Shown: one piece after another, positions 54,783-63,914 of the stretch
Layout of the letters: every line of letters starts with the position of its first letter
Position numbering within the stretch: the stretch's first letter is position 1
DNA from: Pseudomonadota bacterium
Lineage (GTDB): Bacteria; Desulfobacterota; Desulfobulbia; Desulfobulbales; Desulfocapsaceae
Reading direction: 5' to 3'
NCBI GenBank assembly: GCA_023412495.1
Contig: JAEYNP010000097.1
Coordinates: forward strand, 117,338-181,337
DNA: 64,000 nucleotides
Translations under genes and position numbers: made by a program
Notes under the pieces: generated by a model
The model's input: the letters and a program-made list of their open reading frames with translations, nothing else
Told to the model about the DNA's origin: nothing
The model's database searches: none

Positions 54783-54811
54783 AGACTACCTTGTCGTGCA
54801 AGGGCCGTCAA
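54783..54811 (-). promoter_or_regulatory. Promoter of the riboswitch-thiC transcript
   Basis: On the minus strand TTGACG (54811-54806), 17-base spacer, TAGTCT (54788-54783), followed closely by the aptamer. Confidence 0.6.
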
Positions 54812-54923
54812 GGGAAGAAAACCCTTGGAGGCCCGCAAAAGACTCCAGTTCCATGGCAAAAATGGTCAAAAAAGTTTCGCGATTGAGCGATCAATCGGCT
54901 ATCTTCTCTTGAAGAAGTCTGCG

Positions 54924-55066
54924 AGGAGCCTGTCGGGTTATAGCCATTTTTTCTCAGATCGAGGCATTTTCGAAAATTAAGCGCAGTCATATCCTTAATA
55001 TTACGAGCATTAATTTCCGAAAATAACGAAGAGATGGGGTAAAAGGGCATAATCCGACAGGCTCCT
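54924..55066. mobile_element. Miniature inverted-repeat element, copy 2
   Basis: 143 bp, reverse orientation relative to copy 1, with the same terminal repeats (AGGAGCCTGTCGG at both ends when each strand is read inwards). Ends 36 bp before the metF-like start. Between the copies lie the thiC promoter, aptamer and terminator. Confidence 0.85.
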
Positions 55067-55102
55067 AGTACGACGACACTTCACCAAATACGAGGAAGAG
55101 AA

Positions 55103-55963
55103 ATGGATTTTTCTGAAGAAACAGGCAAGAGACTCATCATCACCACCGAATTGGGACCGGTGAAGGGAGTCCTGACCGCCGAGTCTCTGGTCAGGGCCGG
55201 GAGCTACCTGCCGCTCGACGGCATCAATGTCCACGACTGTCCGATGGGCAACCTGCGCATCAATGCCATCGCCATGGCTTCGCTCCTTCAGCAGGAACTG
55301 AAACTTACCGCCATCCCCCACTTCACCTGCCGGGACCGCAGCCTCCTCGGCACCCAGGCGGACCTGCTCGGCGCCCATGCCTTGGGAATCCGGAATCTTC
55401 TGGTCACAACAGGCGATTCCCCCAACCACGGCCCCTATCCCTCGAAACCGGTCTATGATTATAACACCAGGGAACTCATCCGCCTGGTCAAGAAAATGAA
55501 CGCTGGCATCGATTACAATGACAAGGAGTTCGGCGGCCACACCGACTTCCGGGTCTTCTGCACCGCAAAACCCGCCGCCAAGGACCTGGATCGTGAGATC
55601 GAGCGGATGGCCAGGAAGATCAGTGCCGGCGCCGACCTCTTTCAGACCCAAGTTGTCTATGATGCTGAAAGGACGATCACGTTTATGGAAAAAGCGAGAA
55701 CCCTTGAAAAACCGGTACTGCTCGGGGTGATGCTTTTGAAGAGCGCCAAGATGGCTCGCTTTATCAACGAAAATATTCCGGGTATCGACGTGCCGAAGGA
55801 TATCATCGACCGGATGGAGAAAGAGGGCGTCACCGGCATCGAGATCGTCTGCGATTTCATCGCCAAAGTGCACCAGGTCATCGACGGCATCCACATCATG
55901 GCCATGGGCGATATCCAGGGGACCAACAGGATCATCGAATTTGTCCGTTCCCTCGGCAGGTAG
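55103..55963 (+). CDS. metF: Methylenetetrahydrofolate reductase family protein
   Basis: 286 aa, FAD-dependent TIM barrel that reduces 5,10-methylene-THF to 5-methyl-THF, for methionine synthesis and, in acetyl-CoA-pathway organisms, the methyl branch. Visible: ITTELGPVKGVLTAESL, ITRDRSLL-like FTCRDRSLLGTQADLLGAHALGIRN, LLVTTGDSP, GADLFQTQVVYDAE and GIEIVCDFI. The folate and FAD pockets are plausibly intact; the electron donor is unknown. GAGGAAG precedes the ATG. The upstream element (copy 2) separates it from thiC. Confidence 0.85.
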   Translation: MDFSEETGKRLIITTELGPVKGVLTAESLVRAGSYLPLDGINVHDCPMGNLRINAIAMASLLQQELKLTAIPHFTCRDRSLLGTQADLLGAHALGIRNLLVTTGDSPNHGPYPSKPVYDYNTRELIRLVKKMNAGIDYNDKEFGGHTDFRVFCTAKPAAKDLDREIERMARKISAGADLFQTQVVYDAERTITFMEKARTLEKPVLLGVMLLKSAKMARFINENIPGIDVPKDIIDRMEKEGVTGIEIVCDFIAKVHQVIDGIHIMAMGDIQGTNRIIEFVRSLGR

Positions 55964-56008
55964 AAGTGCCACGGGATCTCGCACTTAAAATTTTCCAAAG
56001 GTACTTCG

Positions 56009-56920
56009 ATGCCCTACATCGGCGAGGCGGTCGCCATGGCCACCGTCCTGTGCTGGACCTGCAGCGTCCAGTTCTTCGCAGCGGCCTCCCGGCGGGTAGG
56101 GTCAACGGCGGTCAATATCGTCAGGCTCACCGCTGCCCTAATCCTTTTTGCGATTCTGCTTCTTTGTAAGGACGGGGCGGCGGTGCCCCTGCATTTTCCC
56201 GGACACGCCTGGCTCTACCTCAGTCTCTCCGGCATCGTCGGTTTCTTTTTCGGCGACATCTTCCTGTTCAAGGCTTTGGTCGAATTGGGCCCACGGGTGG
56301 CCATGCTGGTCCAGAGCCTTGCCGCTCCGACGGCTGCAGTGCTGGGCTGGCTGTTTCTGCAGGAATCCTACCTGCCGCATCAGTGGCTGGGTATTGCGGT
56401 CGCACTCTTTGGGGTCATGGTGGTGATTCTCGAACGGGCCGCTAAGAGTGGGCAGGCGAAATTTGCCGTACGCTCAGTCTCGGCCAAGGGATTGCTATGC
56501 GGTCTCGCCGGGATGAGCGGTCAGGCCGGCGGAATTGTCCTCAGCAAGATCGGCATGAAGACCGAGACGGGCTATCTCGACGCCTTTGCCGCCACGGAGA
56601 TCAGGGCGATGGCTGCCTTTTTCTGCTTCCTCCTGTTCTTCACGGCGACCCATCGGTGGCGCAATGTCCTTGACGCCCTTGCCGATACCAGGGCGGTGGC
56701 CCTGACCGCCATGGGTGCATTTTTCGGCCCTTTTCTGGGGGTGTCGCTCTCGCTTTTGGCCCTGCATTATCTGACGAGCGGCGTTGCCTCGACCTTTTTT
56801 GCCCTGGTGCCGATATGCATCATTCCCTTTTCCATCTATCTCGATAAGGAGCATGTTTCCGGTCGGGCCGTGGCCGGGGCAATGGTGGCGGTCTGCGGTG
56901 TCTATCTGCTTTCGAGATAG
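56009..56920 (+). CDS. DMT-superfamily (EamA) transporter
   Basis: 303 aa with about ten membrane segments in two repeated EamA units of five. First unit contains VGFFFGDIFLFKAL and RVAMLVQSLAAPTAAVLGWLFLQE; second contains GLLCGLAGMSGQAGGIVLSKIG and GVASTFFALVPICIIPFSIYLDKE. Members export amino acids or metabolites; substrate is unknown. It follows the metF-like gene by 45 bp, in the same direction. Confidence 0.85.
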   Translation: MPYIGEAVAMATVLCWTCSVQFFAAASRRVGSTAVNIVRLTAALILFAILLLCKDGAAVPLHFPGHAWLYLSLSGIVGFFFGDIFLFKALVELGPRVAMLVQSLAAPTAAVLGWLFLQESYLPHQWLGIAVALFGVMVVILERAAKSGQAKFAVRSVSAKGLLCGLAGMSGQAGGIVLSKIGMKTETGYLDAFAATEIRAMAAFFCFLLFFTATHRWRNVLDALADTRAVALTAMGAFFGPFLGVSLSLLALHYLTSGVASTFFALVPICIIPFSIYLDKEHVSGRAVAGAMVAVCGVYLLSR

Positions 56921-56994
56921 GCGATACCGGCTCCTCGCCTGGACAAGCAGGCGGGAAATCAAAAAATAATGTCGTAATCTATTTTCATGTAATG

Positions 56995-57013
56995 TACTAC
57001 TGTTCGAGTAGTA
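56995..57013. promoter_or_regulatory. Inverted repeat upstream of gltA
   Basis: TACTAC-N7-GTAGTA, about 155 bp before the gltA start, in the 246-bp gap. It may be a regulator site; no matching regulator gene is adjacent. Confidence 0.35.
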
Positions 57014-57166
57014 TTTCCCGGTATTTGAGGCTGTATTGTTTTCCCTTCCGCAGACATCCCGACAACTGCATCCAGGAATTTTCAAAACGACATCCTCAGG
57101 GCGGGTTTTCCTTACGGGGCCGGATGAGGGCTTCAAGGCGATAATAGAAGAAAACGAGGAGTACCA

Positions 57167-58465
57167 ATGTCTCAAAAAAAAGCACAACTCACCATCGACG
57201 GTAAGGTTTATGAACTTCCAATAGTAGAAAGCACCACCGGTGAAAGAGCGCTGGATATAAGATCCCTGATGCGGGATACCGGCTACATCACCCTCGACAG
57301 CGGGTTCATGAATACCGGCTCCTGCGAGTCCCAGATCACTTACCTGGACGGGGACAAGGGCATCCTCAGGTATCGCGGCTATGATATCGCCGACCTGGCG
57401 GAAAACTGCGTCTTCATCGAGGTGGCCTACCTCCTGCTTACCGGTGAGTTGCCTACCAAAGCAGAGCTCGACAAATTCAAGTACGACATGACGAGGTACG
57501 CCCTGATCCACGAGGACATGATCCATTTCTTCGATCACTTTCCGCCCAACGCCTCGCCGATGTCCATCCTCTCCACCATGGTCGGCACCCTGCACGATTT
57601 TTATCCGGAGATGGACCTGGAGGAGGATCCCTATGGCGGCATCACCACCACCACCGCCCGTCTGCTCTCGAAGATCAGGACCATCGCAGCCTTCTCGTAC
57701 AAGAAGAACATCGGCCATCCCCTGGTCTACCCCAGGCCGGACCTGAGCTACTGCGCCAATTTCCTCAACATGATGTTCGACCGGCCCAACATGCCGTACA
57801 AGGTCGAGCCGGTGTCGGTCATCGCCCTGAACAAGCTCTTGATCCTCCACGCCGACCACGAACAGAACTGCTCCACCTCCACCGTGCGGCTGGTGGGCAG
57901 CGCCGGTGTTGGCCTCTATCCGTCCATCTCGGCCGGCATCAGCGCCCTCTGGGGACCCGCCCACGGCGGCGCCAACGTGGCGGTGATGCGCATGCTGGAG
58001 AAGATCTACAGGGACGGCAAGAATTACGACAAGTACATCGAGATGGCTAAGGACGCGAACAACCCCTACCGGCTCTCCGGCTTCGGCCACCGGGTCTACA
58101 AGACCTACGACCCCCGGGCAAAGCTGATCAAGGAGGTGTGCACGGCGGTGCTCGATACCCTGAACGTATCGGATCCGCTGCTGGAGGTCGCCCAGGAGCT
58201 GGAGTACCGGGTCAGCAGGGACGATTATTTCGTGTCCCGCAACCTCTACCCGAATGTCGATTTTTATTCCGGCATCATCTACCGGGCCCTGGGCATTCCC
58301 ACCAACATGTTTACCGTTATGTTCGCCCTTGGCCGGATGCCCGGCTGGATCGCCCAGTGGCAGGAAATGAACTCGTGCAAGGATAGCAGCCGAATCGGCC
58401 GTCCACGGCAGGTGTACCAAGGCGTGGTCAATCGGCCGTTCCTCAAGATCGAGGATCGCGGTTAG
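57167..58465 (+). CDS. gltA: Citrate synthase (type II)
   Basis: 432 aa, close to E. coli GltA (427) and with the same N-terminal extension. Condenses oxaloacetate and acetyl-CoA. Catalytic residues: His in LHADHEQNCSTSTVR, His in WGPAHGGAN, and Asp in YPNVDFYSG; the CoA-binding GFGHRVYKTYDPRAK follows. A family-2 NADH-sensitive enzyme is likely by analogy. With acnB (45.6 kb) it forms the citrate part of the cycle. Its start is preceded by ACGAGGAG. Confidence 0.97.
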   Translation: MSQKKAQLTIDGKVYELPIVESTTGERALDIRSLMRDTGYITLDSGFMNTGSCESQITYLDGDKGILRYRGYDIADLAENCVFIEVAYLLLTGELPTKAELDKFKYDMTRYALIHEDMIHFFDHFPPNASPMSILSTMVGTLHDFYPEMDLEEDPYGGITTTTARLLSKIRTIAAFSYKKNIGHPLVYPRPDLSYCANFLNMMFDRPNMPYKVEPVSVIALNKLLILHADHEQNCSTSTVRLVGSAGVGLYPSISAGISALWGPAHGGANVAVMRMLEKIYRDGKNYDKYIEMAKDANNPYRLSGFGHRVYKTYDPRAKLIKEVCTAVLDTLNVSDPLLEVAQELEYRVSRDDYFVSRNLYPNVDFYSGIIYRALGIPTNMFTVMFALGRMPGWIAQWQEMNSCKDSSRIGRPRQVYQGVVNRPFLKIEDRG

Positions 58466-58466
58466 T

Positions 58467-58498
58467 ACCCTTGGGTTGCGGGCGTCAGCCCGCATGAG
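58467..58498. repeat. Dispersed repeat family 1, short copy
   Basis: About 32 bp containing CCCTTGGGTTGCGGGCGTCAG and a TGCGGGC gtca GCCCGCA hairpin. It matches the core of the copies at 10627-10700 and 63757-63836. It lies immediately after gltA and could serve as a mRNA-end structure. Confidence 0.65.
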
Positions 58499-58564
58499 TG
58501 ATTAAGAAGGAGAAGCATTGCATTGAAACGCAGTAAAATCATCAAAAACGATCGGAGCCAAACC

Positions 58565-59131
58565 ATGAACAGAATCCTTCTACTTTGTGCCTGTCTTTTC
58601 CTCTTTGCCGGCTGCGCCAAGCAGCCGGTCATCGCCAACCTCAATCCCCGCATCGGCGAGCAGCCGAGCGGCATCTACGGCGAGCCGCAGCGTGTCGCCA
58701 TCATCGGCAAGGATCTGCGGAAGACCGCGGACGTAGTCGTTTATCTGAGCGATGAGCCGCCGACGGGTCTTGCCAATATCGGCTCTGTGCAGGATCTGAT
58801 CGCCGAGCGTCTGGCCGCCGGGCTGCGCAGCCAAGGACTGCGGGTAGATCCGTCGTCGCAAGTAGTCATGAAATTCGACATCAACGAGCTGATGGTCCGG
58901 GTCACCCGGCCGAAAATGCTCTATGTCGCCGAAGGCAAGACCTATATCACCTTGAACGTCGAGAATCAGGGGACTGTTTTCACCAAGATCTACAAACGCG
59001 AGGCCACCAAGGAATCCGCCAGACGTCCTGATCTGCCGAAGCTCGAAGAGATGTTGAACTCCCAGCTCGCCGAGATCATCAGCCTTATCCTTCAGGATCA
59101 GGAGGTGCGGAGCCTCATTGCCAGGCGATAA
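58565..59131 (+). CDS. YajG-like outer-membrane lipoprotein
   Basis: 188 aa. A lipoprotein signal (residues 1-16, LLLCACLFLFAGC) puts the lipidated Cys at 17. The mature protein has a YajG-like layout with VVVYLSDEPPTG, LAAGLRSQGLRVD, MKFDINELMVRV and a C-terminal helical LEEMLNSQLAEIISLIL. Function of the family is unknown; an envelope role is likely. GGAG lies upstream of the ATG at 58565. Followed by a strong terminator. Confidence 0.78.
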   Translation: MNRILLLCACLFLFAGCAKQPVIANLNPRIGEQPSGIYGEPQRVAIIGKDLRKTADVVVYLSDEPPTGLANIGSVQDLIAERLAAGLRSQGLRVDPSSQVVMKFDINELMVRVTRPKMLYVAEGKTYITLNVENQGTVFTKIYKREATKESARRPDLPKLEEMLNSQLAEIISLILQDQEVRSLIARR

Positions 59132-59161
59132 TCTCCCCTTTCGAAAGGGTGGAATTGGCAT

Positions 59162-59198
59162 AAGGCTGCCGGGCGATTCTCGCCCGGCAGCCTTTTTG
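59162..59198 (+). terminator. Rho-independent terminator of the lipoprotein gene
   Basis: AAGGCTGCCGGGCG and CGCCCGGCAGCCTT form a 14-bp stem with a 5-base loop, followed by TTTGTTTT. Confidence 0.92.
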
Positions 59199-59292
59199 TT
59201 TTCAGAACCGGACATTTCTTCCCAAAGAGGCAGGACGAGGTTATCGTCTCCTGACTTCAGAAAGACAGCGGTTTCAAAGGAGCGGGAAAAAG

Positions 59293-60303
59293 ATGATAAT
59301 CATTGACGGTGCGGCCGGTGAAGGCGGGGGACAGGTGCTGCGTTCCGCCCTGGGGCTCTCCCTGGTGACGGGCCGACCATTTACTATCGAGAATATCCGC
59401 AGCAGGCGCAAAAAGCCGGGGCTCCAGAGCCAGCATTTGACTGCGGTGAAGGCGGCCTGCGAGGTGGGGCTTGCCGAGAGCGAGGGGGCCGAACTGGGAT
59501 CACTCCGCCTGGTATTCGCTCCGCAGGCGATGCGACCGGGCTCATACCACTGGTCCGTCGGTTCCGCCGGCAGCTGCACGCTGGTCCTGCAGACGGTGCT
59601 CCCGGCCCTGATGGTGGCCGGGGAACCCTCCGAGATCCTGCTCGAGGGCGGTACCCACAATCCCATGGCCCCGCCCTACGATTTCCTGGAAAAGACCTAT
59701 CTGCCCCTGCTCGCCCGGATGGGCGTCAAGGTGGGGATCGAGCTGCTCCGGCCGGGTTTCTTCCCGGCCGGCGGCGGCAGGATTCGAGTCCGGGTGGAAC
59801 CGGCGGAAAAGCTGAGAGATCTCACGCTCACCGAGCGCGGTCCGACCCGCCTTTCGGCCAAAGCAGTCTGCGCCGGCCTGCCCGGCCATATCGGCCTGCG
59901 GGAACTCGCGGTGTGCCGGGAGCAGCTCCATCTCGGCGAGGACGAGGCGAGACTGGTTCAGCTAGAGAAATACGGTCCGGGCAATGTCCTGATGGTCTCC
60001 GTCGCCTCGGCTGAACTTACCGAAACCTTCACCGGCTTCGGCATGAAAGGCGTCAGGGCAGAACAGGTGGCGGAAAGACTTGTCAAAGAGGTGCGCACGT
60101 ATCTGCATAGCTGTGCGCCGGTGGGCCATCATCTGGCCGACCAGCTCCTCATCCCCCTGGCCCTGGCCGGTCGCGGCCGGTTTCTCACCACCGAGCCCAG
60201 CCTCCATACCACGACCAACATCGGGGTGATCGGCAGGTTTCTGAACGTTGCCTTGGAAGTCCTGCAGTTCGACCGGGAGACCTGGGAGATTCGGTTGCCC
60301 TGA
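59293..60303 (+). CDS. rtcA: RNA 3'-terminal phosphate cyclase
   Basis: 336 aa. Converts RNA 3'-phosphate to the 2',3'-cyclic phosphate with ATP through a His-AMP intermediate. Visible: IDGAAGEGGGQVLRSALGLSLVTG, GLQSQHLTAVKAA, GSCTLVLQTVLPAL, GGTHNPMAPPYDFL and ADQLLIPLALAGRG; the nucleophilic His is in SLHTTTNIGV near the C-terminus. The usual partner rtcB and the sigma-54 regulator rtcR are not in the window, so RtcA is isolated. AGGAG lies upstream of the ATG. Confidence 0.93.
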   Translation: MIIIDGAAGEGGGQVLRSALGLSLVTGRPFTIENIRSRRKKPGLQSQHLTAVKAACEVGLAESEGAELGSLRLVFAPQAMRPGSYHWSVGSAGSCTLVLQTVLPALMVAGEPSEILLEGGTHNPMAPPYDFLEKTYLPLLARMGVKVGIELLRPGFFPAGGGRIRVRVEPAEKLRDLTLTERGPTRLSAKAVCAGLPGHIGLRELAVCREQLHLGEDEARLVQLEKYGPGNVLMVSVASAELTETFTGFGMKGVRAEQVAERLVKEVRTYLHSCAPVGHHLADQLLIPLALAGRGRFLTTEPSLHTTTNIGVIGRFLNVALEVLQFDRETWEIRLP

Positions 60304-60315
60304 CTCTCGCGCCAG

Positions 60316-62430
60316 TTAGTCCAGACACTTACGCAGGGCTTTGCCGAAAGTGTTCAGCAGGTAGGGTTTGCGGATGTACATCAGCGCGCCCAACCGTAAT
60401 GCCTCCTGGACTCGGTCGCTTTCCGAGTAGCCGCTGACGATGACCACTTTCTGGTCCGGCTTGCGGTTCCTGAGGCGCCGATAGGTTTCGAGGCCGTCCA
60501 TACCGTTTTCCATTATCATGTCGAGCAGGATGAGATCCGGTGATATTGTCGTCGTCATCTCCAGTATGGCTTCACCGCTGTCTACCGCATAGACCTTGTA
60601 GTTCAGGGCCTCAAGTATTGCCTGGGCGATATAGCGCTGTTCTTGGTTGTCGTCTACAACCACAATGGTTTCGCCGTGAGCGAGATACGTATCTAGCGAG
60701 GTATCCTCCTGTTTTTGCTGCATCATCTGTCTGGTGCCTGGCAGATAGATGTTGAAGGTGGTGCCTGAACCCTTGTCACTGTCAATGGTAATGTGACCCT
60801 GGTGATCCAGTATCGTGCCCCAGACAACAGCCATTCCCAGTCCGGTCCCGCTCTGTCCCATAACCTTTTTGGTATAGAATGGTTCAAAGATACGTTGCTG
60901 ATCTTCGCTGCTCAGTCCGATGCCGTTATCGGTTAAGGTAAGACGAATGTATTCACCTTCCCGGATGTTGAGGCTTCTGGCCTGCTTTCCTTCCAAATAG
61001 GTGTTGCCGGTGAAAATGGAGAGTATCGTCGCTTTCGCCTCCGCACTGTTGTGGACCATGTTCATGATCGTTGTCTTGATATGCAGAGGTGAACCAATCA
61101 CGTTAAGCAGGTCGGGATGGAGGTCGCAAATAACCCGCAGCCCGGGGTGACTTTTGCTCAGCTTCGCGAATTCCGGGGACGTCAGATAGGTTTCGATTAC
61201 GGAATTGACATTGAAAATCTCTTTCTGGGGAACTCCCCTGCGCGCCATGGTCAGCAGGTCCTGGACAATGGCGGCTGCTTTTTCACCCGAATCACGGATC
61301 GTTCTGATTGGTTGAGTGAGGGGGTCGGTTTCTTTGAGCCGTGACAGCAGCAGATCGGGATAGCTTACTATACCCGACAGGACATTGTTGAGATCGTGAG
61401 CGACCCCGCCGGCAAGAAGCCCCAGGGCCTCCATCTTTTTCGAGTTGAGAAGCTGGTTTTCAAGCTCTTTTTTCGACTCTTCCGCGAGATGTTGCCGTGT
61501 GATGTCCCTCAGGGAGCCGACGATCTGGCTCGCTGATGCCATCGCGTCCCGGGTGATGACGGCATTCATTGAAAAATAATAGACAAAACGATCCCGCCCC
61601 AGTATTTCCAGTTCCAAATCGGTGACTTTTCCCTCGCTGAGCATTGCCTGCTTGAGTGATTGTACCGTTTCAGGAGGGAACCGGAAAAAGCCGATGGAGT
61701 GACCGATCAGCCGTTCTCTCGGGAATTGCAGGATTTTTTCGACAGATGGGCTGATGTCGATGATTTTGCCATCGAGGTCCAGCGAAAAATAGATATCCTG
61801 GATGTTATCGAAGATCGTTTTGTACCGGTACCGGCTCTCCTCAAGCGCCCGCGTTCTCTCGGTCACCTTGCTCTCGAGATCGGTCAGTAGAGTTTGCAGC
61901 TTGGCTTCAGCCTCTTTACGTTGCTCGATTTCATGGCTGAGCCGGGTGTTTATGCTGTCCAACTCCCTTTTCTGCAGACAGGAGATGCAGGAGTCGGCGA
62001 GCTTCTTGTTCAGCTGGTGCAGTGAGTGGAGGGTGGTAATTTTCAGAGGGTTCTCGCTTTTTGTCAATACCAGGAAACCGAAATCAGGGAGAGAGCAGAT
62101 GGCGAAGCATAGCTTGTCGCCCACCGTTCCCTGCATGGGCATTGAGGTGATGAAGCGGTCAAGTTCCGCACTGGTGAAACTTGGCGGCAGATACTCGAGC
62201 AGGGATACATGAGTTGCGCTCTTTATGGCGTTACGCGGAATGGAAAAGCAGGGAGTGTAATGGAACCGTTCGCCTTCCCGGTGAAGCTGAAGAATCATGC
62301 CGGAGGAACAGCTCAGTTTGCGGAGGTAGGCGGACAGGGCCTTCTTCAGATTCATCTCGAGATCGAGGCTGGTGCCGATAGCCATGGCGATTTCAAAATA
62401 AATCTGTATCTCTATAGCTTTCAGATTCAT
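60316..62430 (-). CDS. PAS-domain hybrid sensor histidine kinase
   Basis: 704 aa, no membrane segments. An N-terminal region (1-150) resembles a divergent GAF sensor, followed by a coiled coil (155-200), a PAS domain (about 200-320; YKTIFDNIQDIYFSLDLDGKIIDISPS), HisKA with phospho-acceptor His345 (GGVAHDLNNVLSGI, HisKA of the NtrB-like type), HATPase (MVHNSAEA, DNGIGLSSEDQQRIFEPFYTKK) and a receiver domain (VVDDNQEQR, LLDMIMENGMDG, IRKPY). Lies 94 bp after a FIST-domain gene on the same strand; the pair is probably a two-part sensor. Confidence 0.88.
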   Translation of the reverse strand: MNLKAIEIQIYFEIAMAIGTSLDLEMNLKKALSAYLRKLSCSSGMILQLHREGERFHYTPCFSIPRNAIKSATHVSLLEYLPPSFTSAELDRFITSMPMQGTVGDKLCFAICSLPDFGFLVLTKSENPLKITTLHSLHQLNKKLADSCISCLQKRELDSINTRLSHEIEQRKEAEAKLQTLLTDLESKVTERTRALEESRYRYKTIFDNIQDIYFSLDLDGKIIDISPSVEKILQFPRERLIGHSIGFFRFPPETVQSLKQAMLSEGKVTDLELEILGRDRFVYYFSMNAVITRDAMASASQIVGSLRDITRQHLAEESKKELENQLLNSKKMEALGLLAGGVAHDLNNVLSGIVSYPDLLLSRLKETDPLTQPIRTIRDSGEKAAAIVQDLLTMARRGVPQKEIFNVNSVIETYLTSPEFAKLSKSHPGLRVICDLHPDLLNVIGSPLHIKTTIMNMVHNSAEAKATILSIFTGNTYLEGKQARSLNIREGEYIRLTLTDNGIGLSSEDQQRIFEPFYTKKVMGQSGTGLGMAVVWGTILDHQGHITIDSDKGSGTTFNIYLPGTRQMMQQKQEDTSLDTYLAHGETIVVVDDNQEQRYIAQAILEALNYKVYAVDSGEAILEMTTTISPDLILLDMIMENGMDGLETYRRLRNRKPDQKVVIVSGYSESDRVQEALRLGALMYIRKPYLLNTFGKALRKCLD

Positions 62431-62524
62431 TCTTGTCAGCTTCAGCCCTGATACGGCAGGCTTGTCCGCAGAAAATTTTCTTTGAGTCCGTGGAAGGTTC
62501 GAGCCTCTAATCGAGAGAACTGTT

Positions 62525-63643
62525 TCATCCGAGCACAGCCATCACGGAGGTCTTGTTATACCACTCCAGAAAGTCCGTTCCGCTGTTGGCTATTTCTCCC
62601 ATTGAGCAAACACCGGAGACAGAGGCGTTGTGGTCCTGCACCGCTTCAATTTCATCGCGGAATCGTGTGCCAAGGACAATAACTCTTGAGATGCAGTCGA
62701 CAAAGAATCTGAACCTCGCCTGCCTGTCGGCCGGGAATGTTTCCAGAGCACGCGCCAACGATTCAGCCGCGGCTCGGACGAGGAGATCGGCGTCGCCTTT
62801 CATAACAGAGATAAAGGCTCCAGTCTGTACTTCGCCCACACAGATCAGCGACTCATCGGCGCCCACTTGAATCGGATCCCTGATAATCTGTTCGCCGTTG
62901 AGTCTTGCGATACCGAAGGGATGATGTTGCGCAATGGCATAAAAGTCATTTCTGTCAACGGTTGCTCCGGTATGGTAATAGATGATTCTGCGGTAAAAAT
63001 CAAAGGCGGGTTGCCATTCTATGGAGTGGATGACATTTGCTTCGGCAGAGGTTACCTGGTAGGGGCCGGACAGTTCTTTCCAACCGTGGGAGACGCCGAT
63101 GCCGCTTTCGGTGGTGAGAAAGGCGAGTACGGCGCAATCCTCCATCATTCCTTCATTCGTCAGCAGGTATGGTTTGCGCGCCATGGAAAGTGAACCGGCA
63201 CCACCGCCGACATAGTTGAGGTCGAGACCGAATACGTTGAACAGGCTTTCAATAAAGGAAGAGATGCGGGTGGCGAAACCATCGACAAACAGGATCAGGG
63301 TGCGCACCTGGCTGTTGTCGGCAATCTGCCCTATCAGACTTTCCTCGAAATCCGCATCGGGATCACTGAGTCCTTTGATCACCTGAATACTGAAGGCGCC
63401 CGGCAGGCAGATAACGAGAGTTCCTTTCTTGTGCAGCCGGCCGTTATGGATGATACCTGGAAAGATTCCGCCGGCAATGGGATGGGTGGCTTGCCGCATG
63501 ACCGGATCGAGCGCTTCCGGAGTCAGGTTGTTGCCGTCCGCACAGAGAACCAGAAGCCCGGATGTTTCCGGTTGTCCGCTGCACTTCTCGAGACACTGCC
63601 TGAGGCCTACGACAGTTCCTTCAGGATCGAAAAACTGTTTCAT
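62525..63643 (-). CDS. FIST-domain protein
   Basis: 372 aa, FIST-N (about 20-210; GLLVLCADGNN, VGGGAGSLSMARKPYL, AVLAFLTTESGIGVSHGWK) and FIST-C (about 220-365; DFYAIAQHHPFGIAR, SRVIVLGTRFRDEI, GVCSMGEIANSGTDFLEWYNKTSVMAVLG). FIST domains are thought to bind small ligands such as amino acids upstream of signalling proteins. No signal peptide or transmembrane segment. It lies next to the PAS histidine kinase on the same strand. The start at ATG 63643 is directly preceded by a TTG codon in frame and has only a weak ribosome-binding site. Confidence 0.88.
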   Translation of the reverse strand: MKQFFDPEGTVVGLRQCLEKCSGQPETSGLLVLCADGNNLTPEALDPVMRQATHPIAGGIFPGIIHNGRLHKKGTLVICLPGAFSIQVIKGLSDPDADFEESLIGQIADNSQVRTLILFVDGFATRISSFIESLFNVFGLDLNYVGGGAGSLSMARKPYLLTNEGMMEDCAVLAFLTTESGIGVSHGWKELSGPYQVTSAEANVIHSIEWQPAFDFYRRIIYYHTGATVDRNDFYAIAQHHPFGIARLNGEQIIRDPIQVGADESLICVGEVQTGAFISVMKGDADLLVRAAAESLARALETFPADRQARFRFFVDCISRVIVLGTRFRDEIEAVQDHNASVSGVCSMGEIANSGTDFLEWYNKTSVMAVLG

Positions 63644-63756
63644 CAATACTTCTCGGGTAGAAGAGTACCATCAGAGTACAACAATATCGCTACCCTTAAA
63701 GCGTATCATAATCCAGTTTGGGATCTCAAATTCCTTTCACTGATACTGTCTTCATA

Positions 63757-63836
63757 AGGGATAATTACCTCGTGCGGGCTGACGCCCGCAACCGATGGGT
63801 TGTTATCCCCTCCCACAGCAGAGGGGATAAGTACCT
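63757..63836. repeat. Dispersed repeat family 1, copy 2
   Basis: Contains TGCGGGC tgac GCCCGCA (63773-63790) and TTATCCCCTC ccacagca GAGGGGATAA (63803-63830), two perfect stems. Reverse complement of 10627-10700. It lies between the FIST gene and the IS630-type transposase. Confidence 0.75.
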
Positions 63837-63914
63837 ATTACACTGTAAACTATAAACGTTCGCATATATTTTAAATATTTACTATAATCCTTCCAATACT
63901 TATTGGAGGATTAT

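Noticed and set aside
56495..58495. 666-codon minus-strand frame opposite gltA and the transporter
   Set aside because: Antisense to citrate synthase with intact catalytic residues; no family features.
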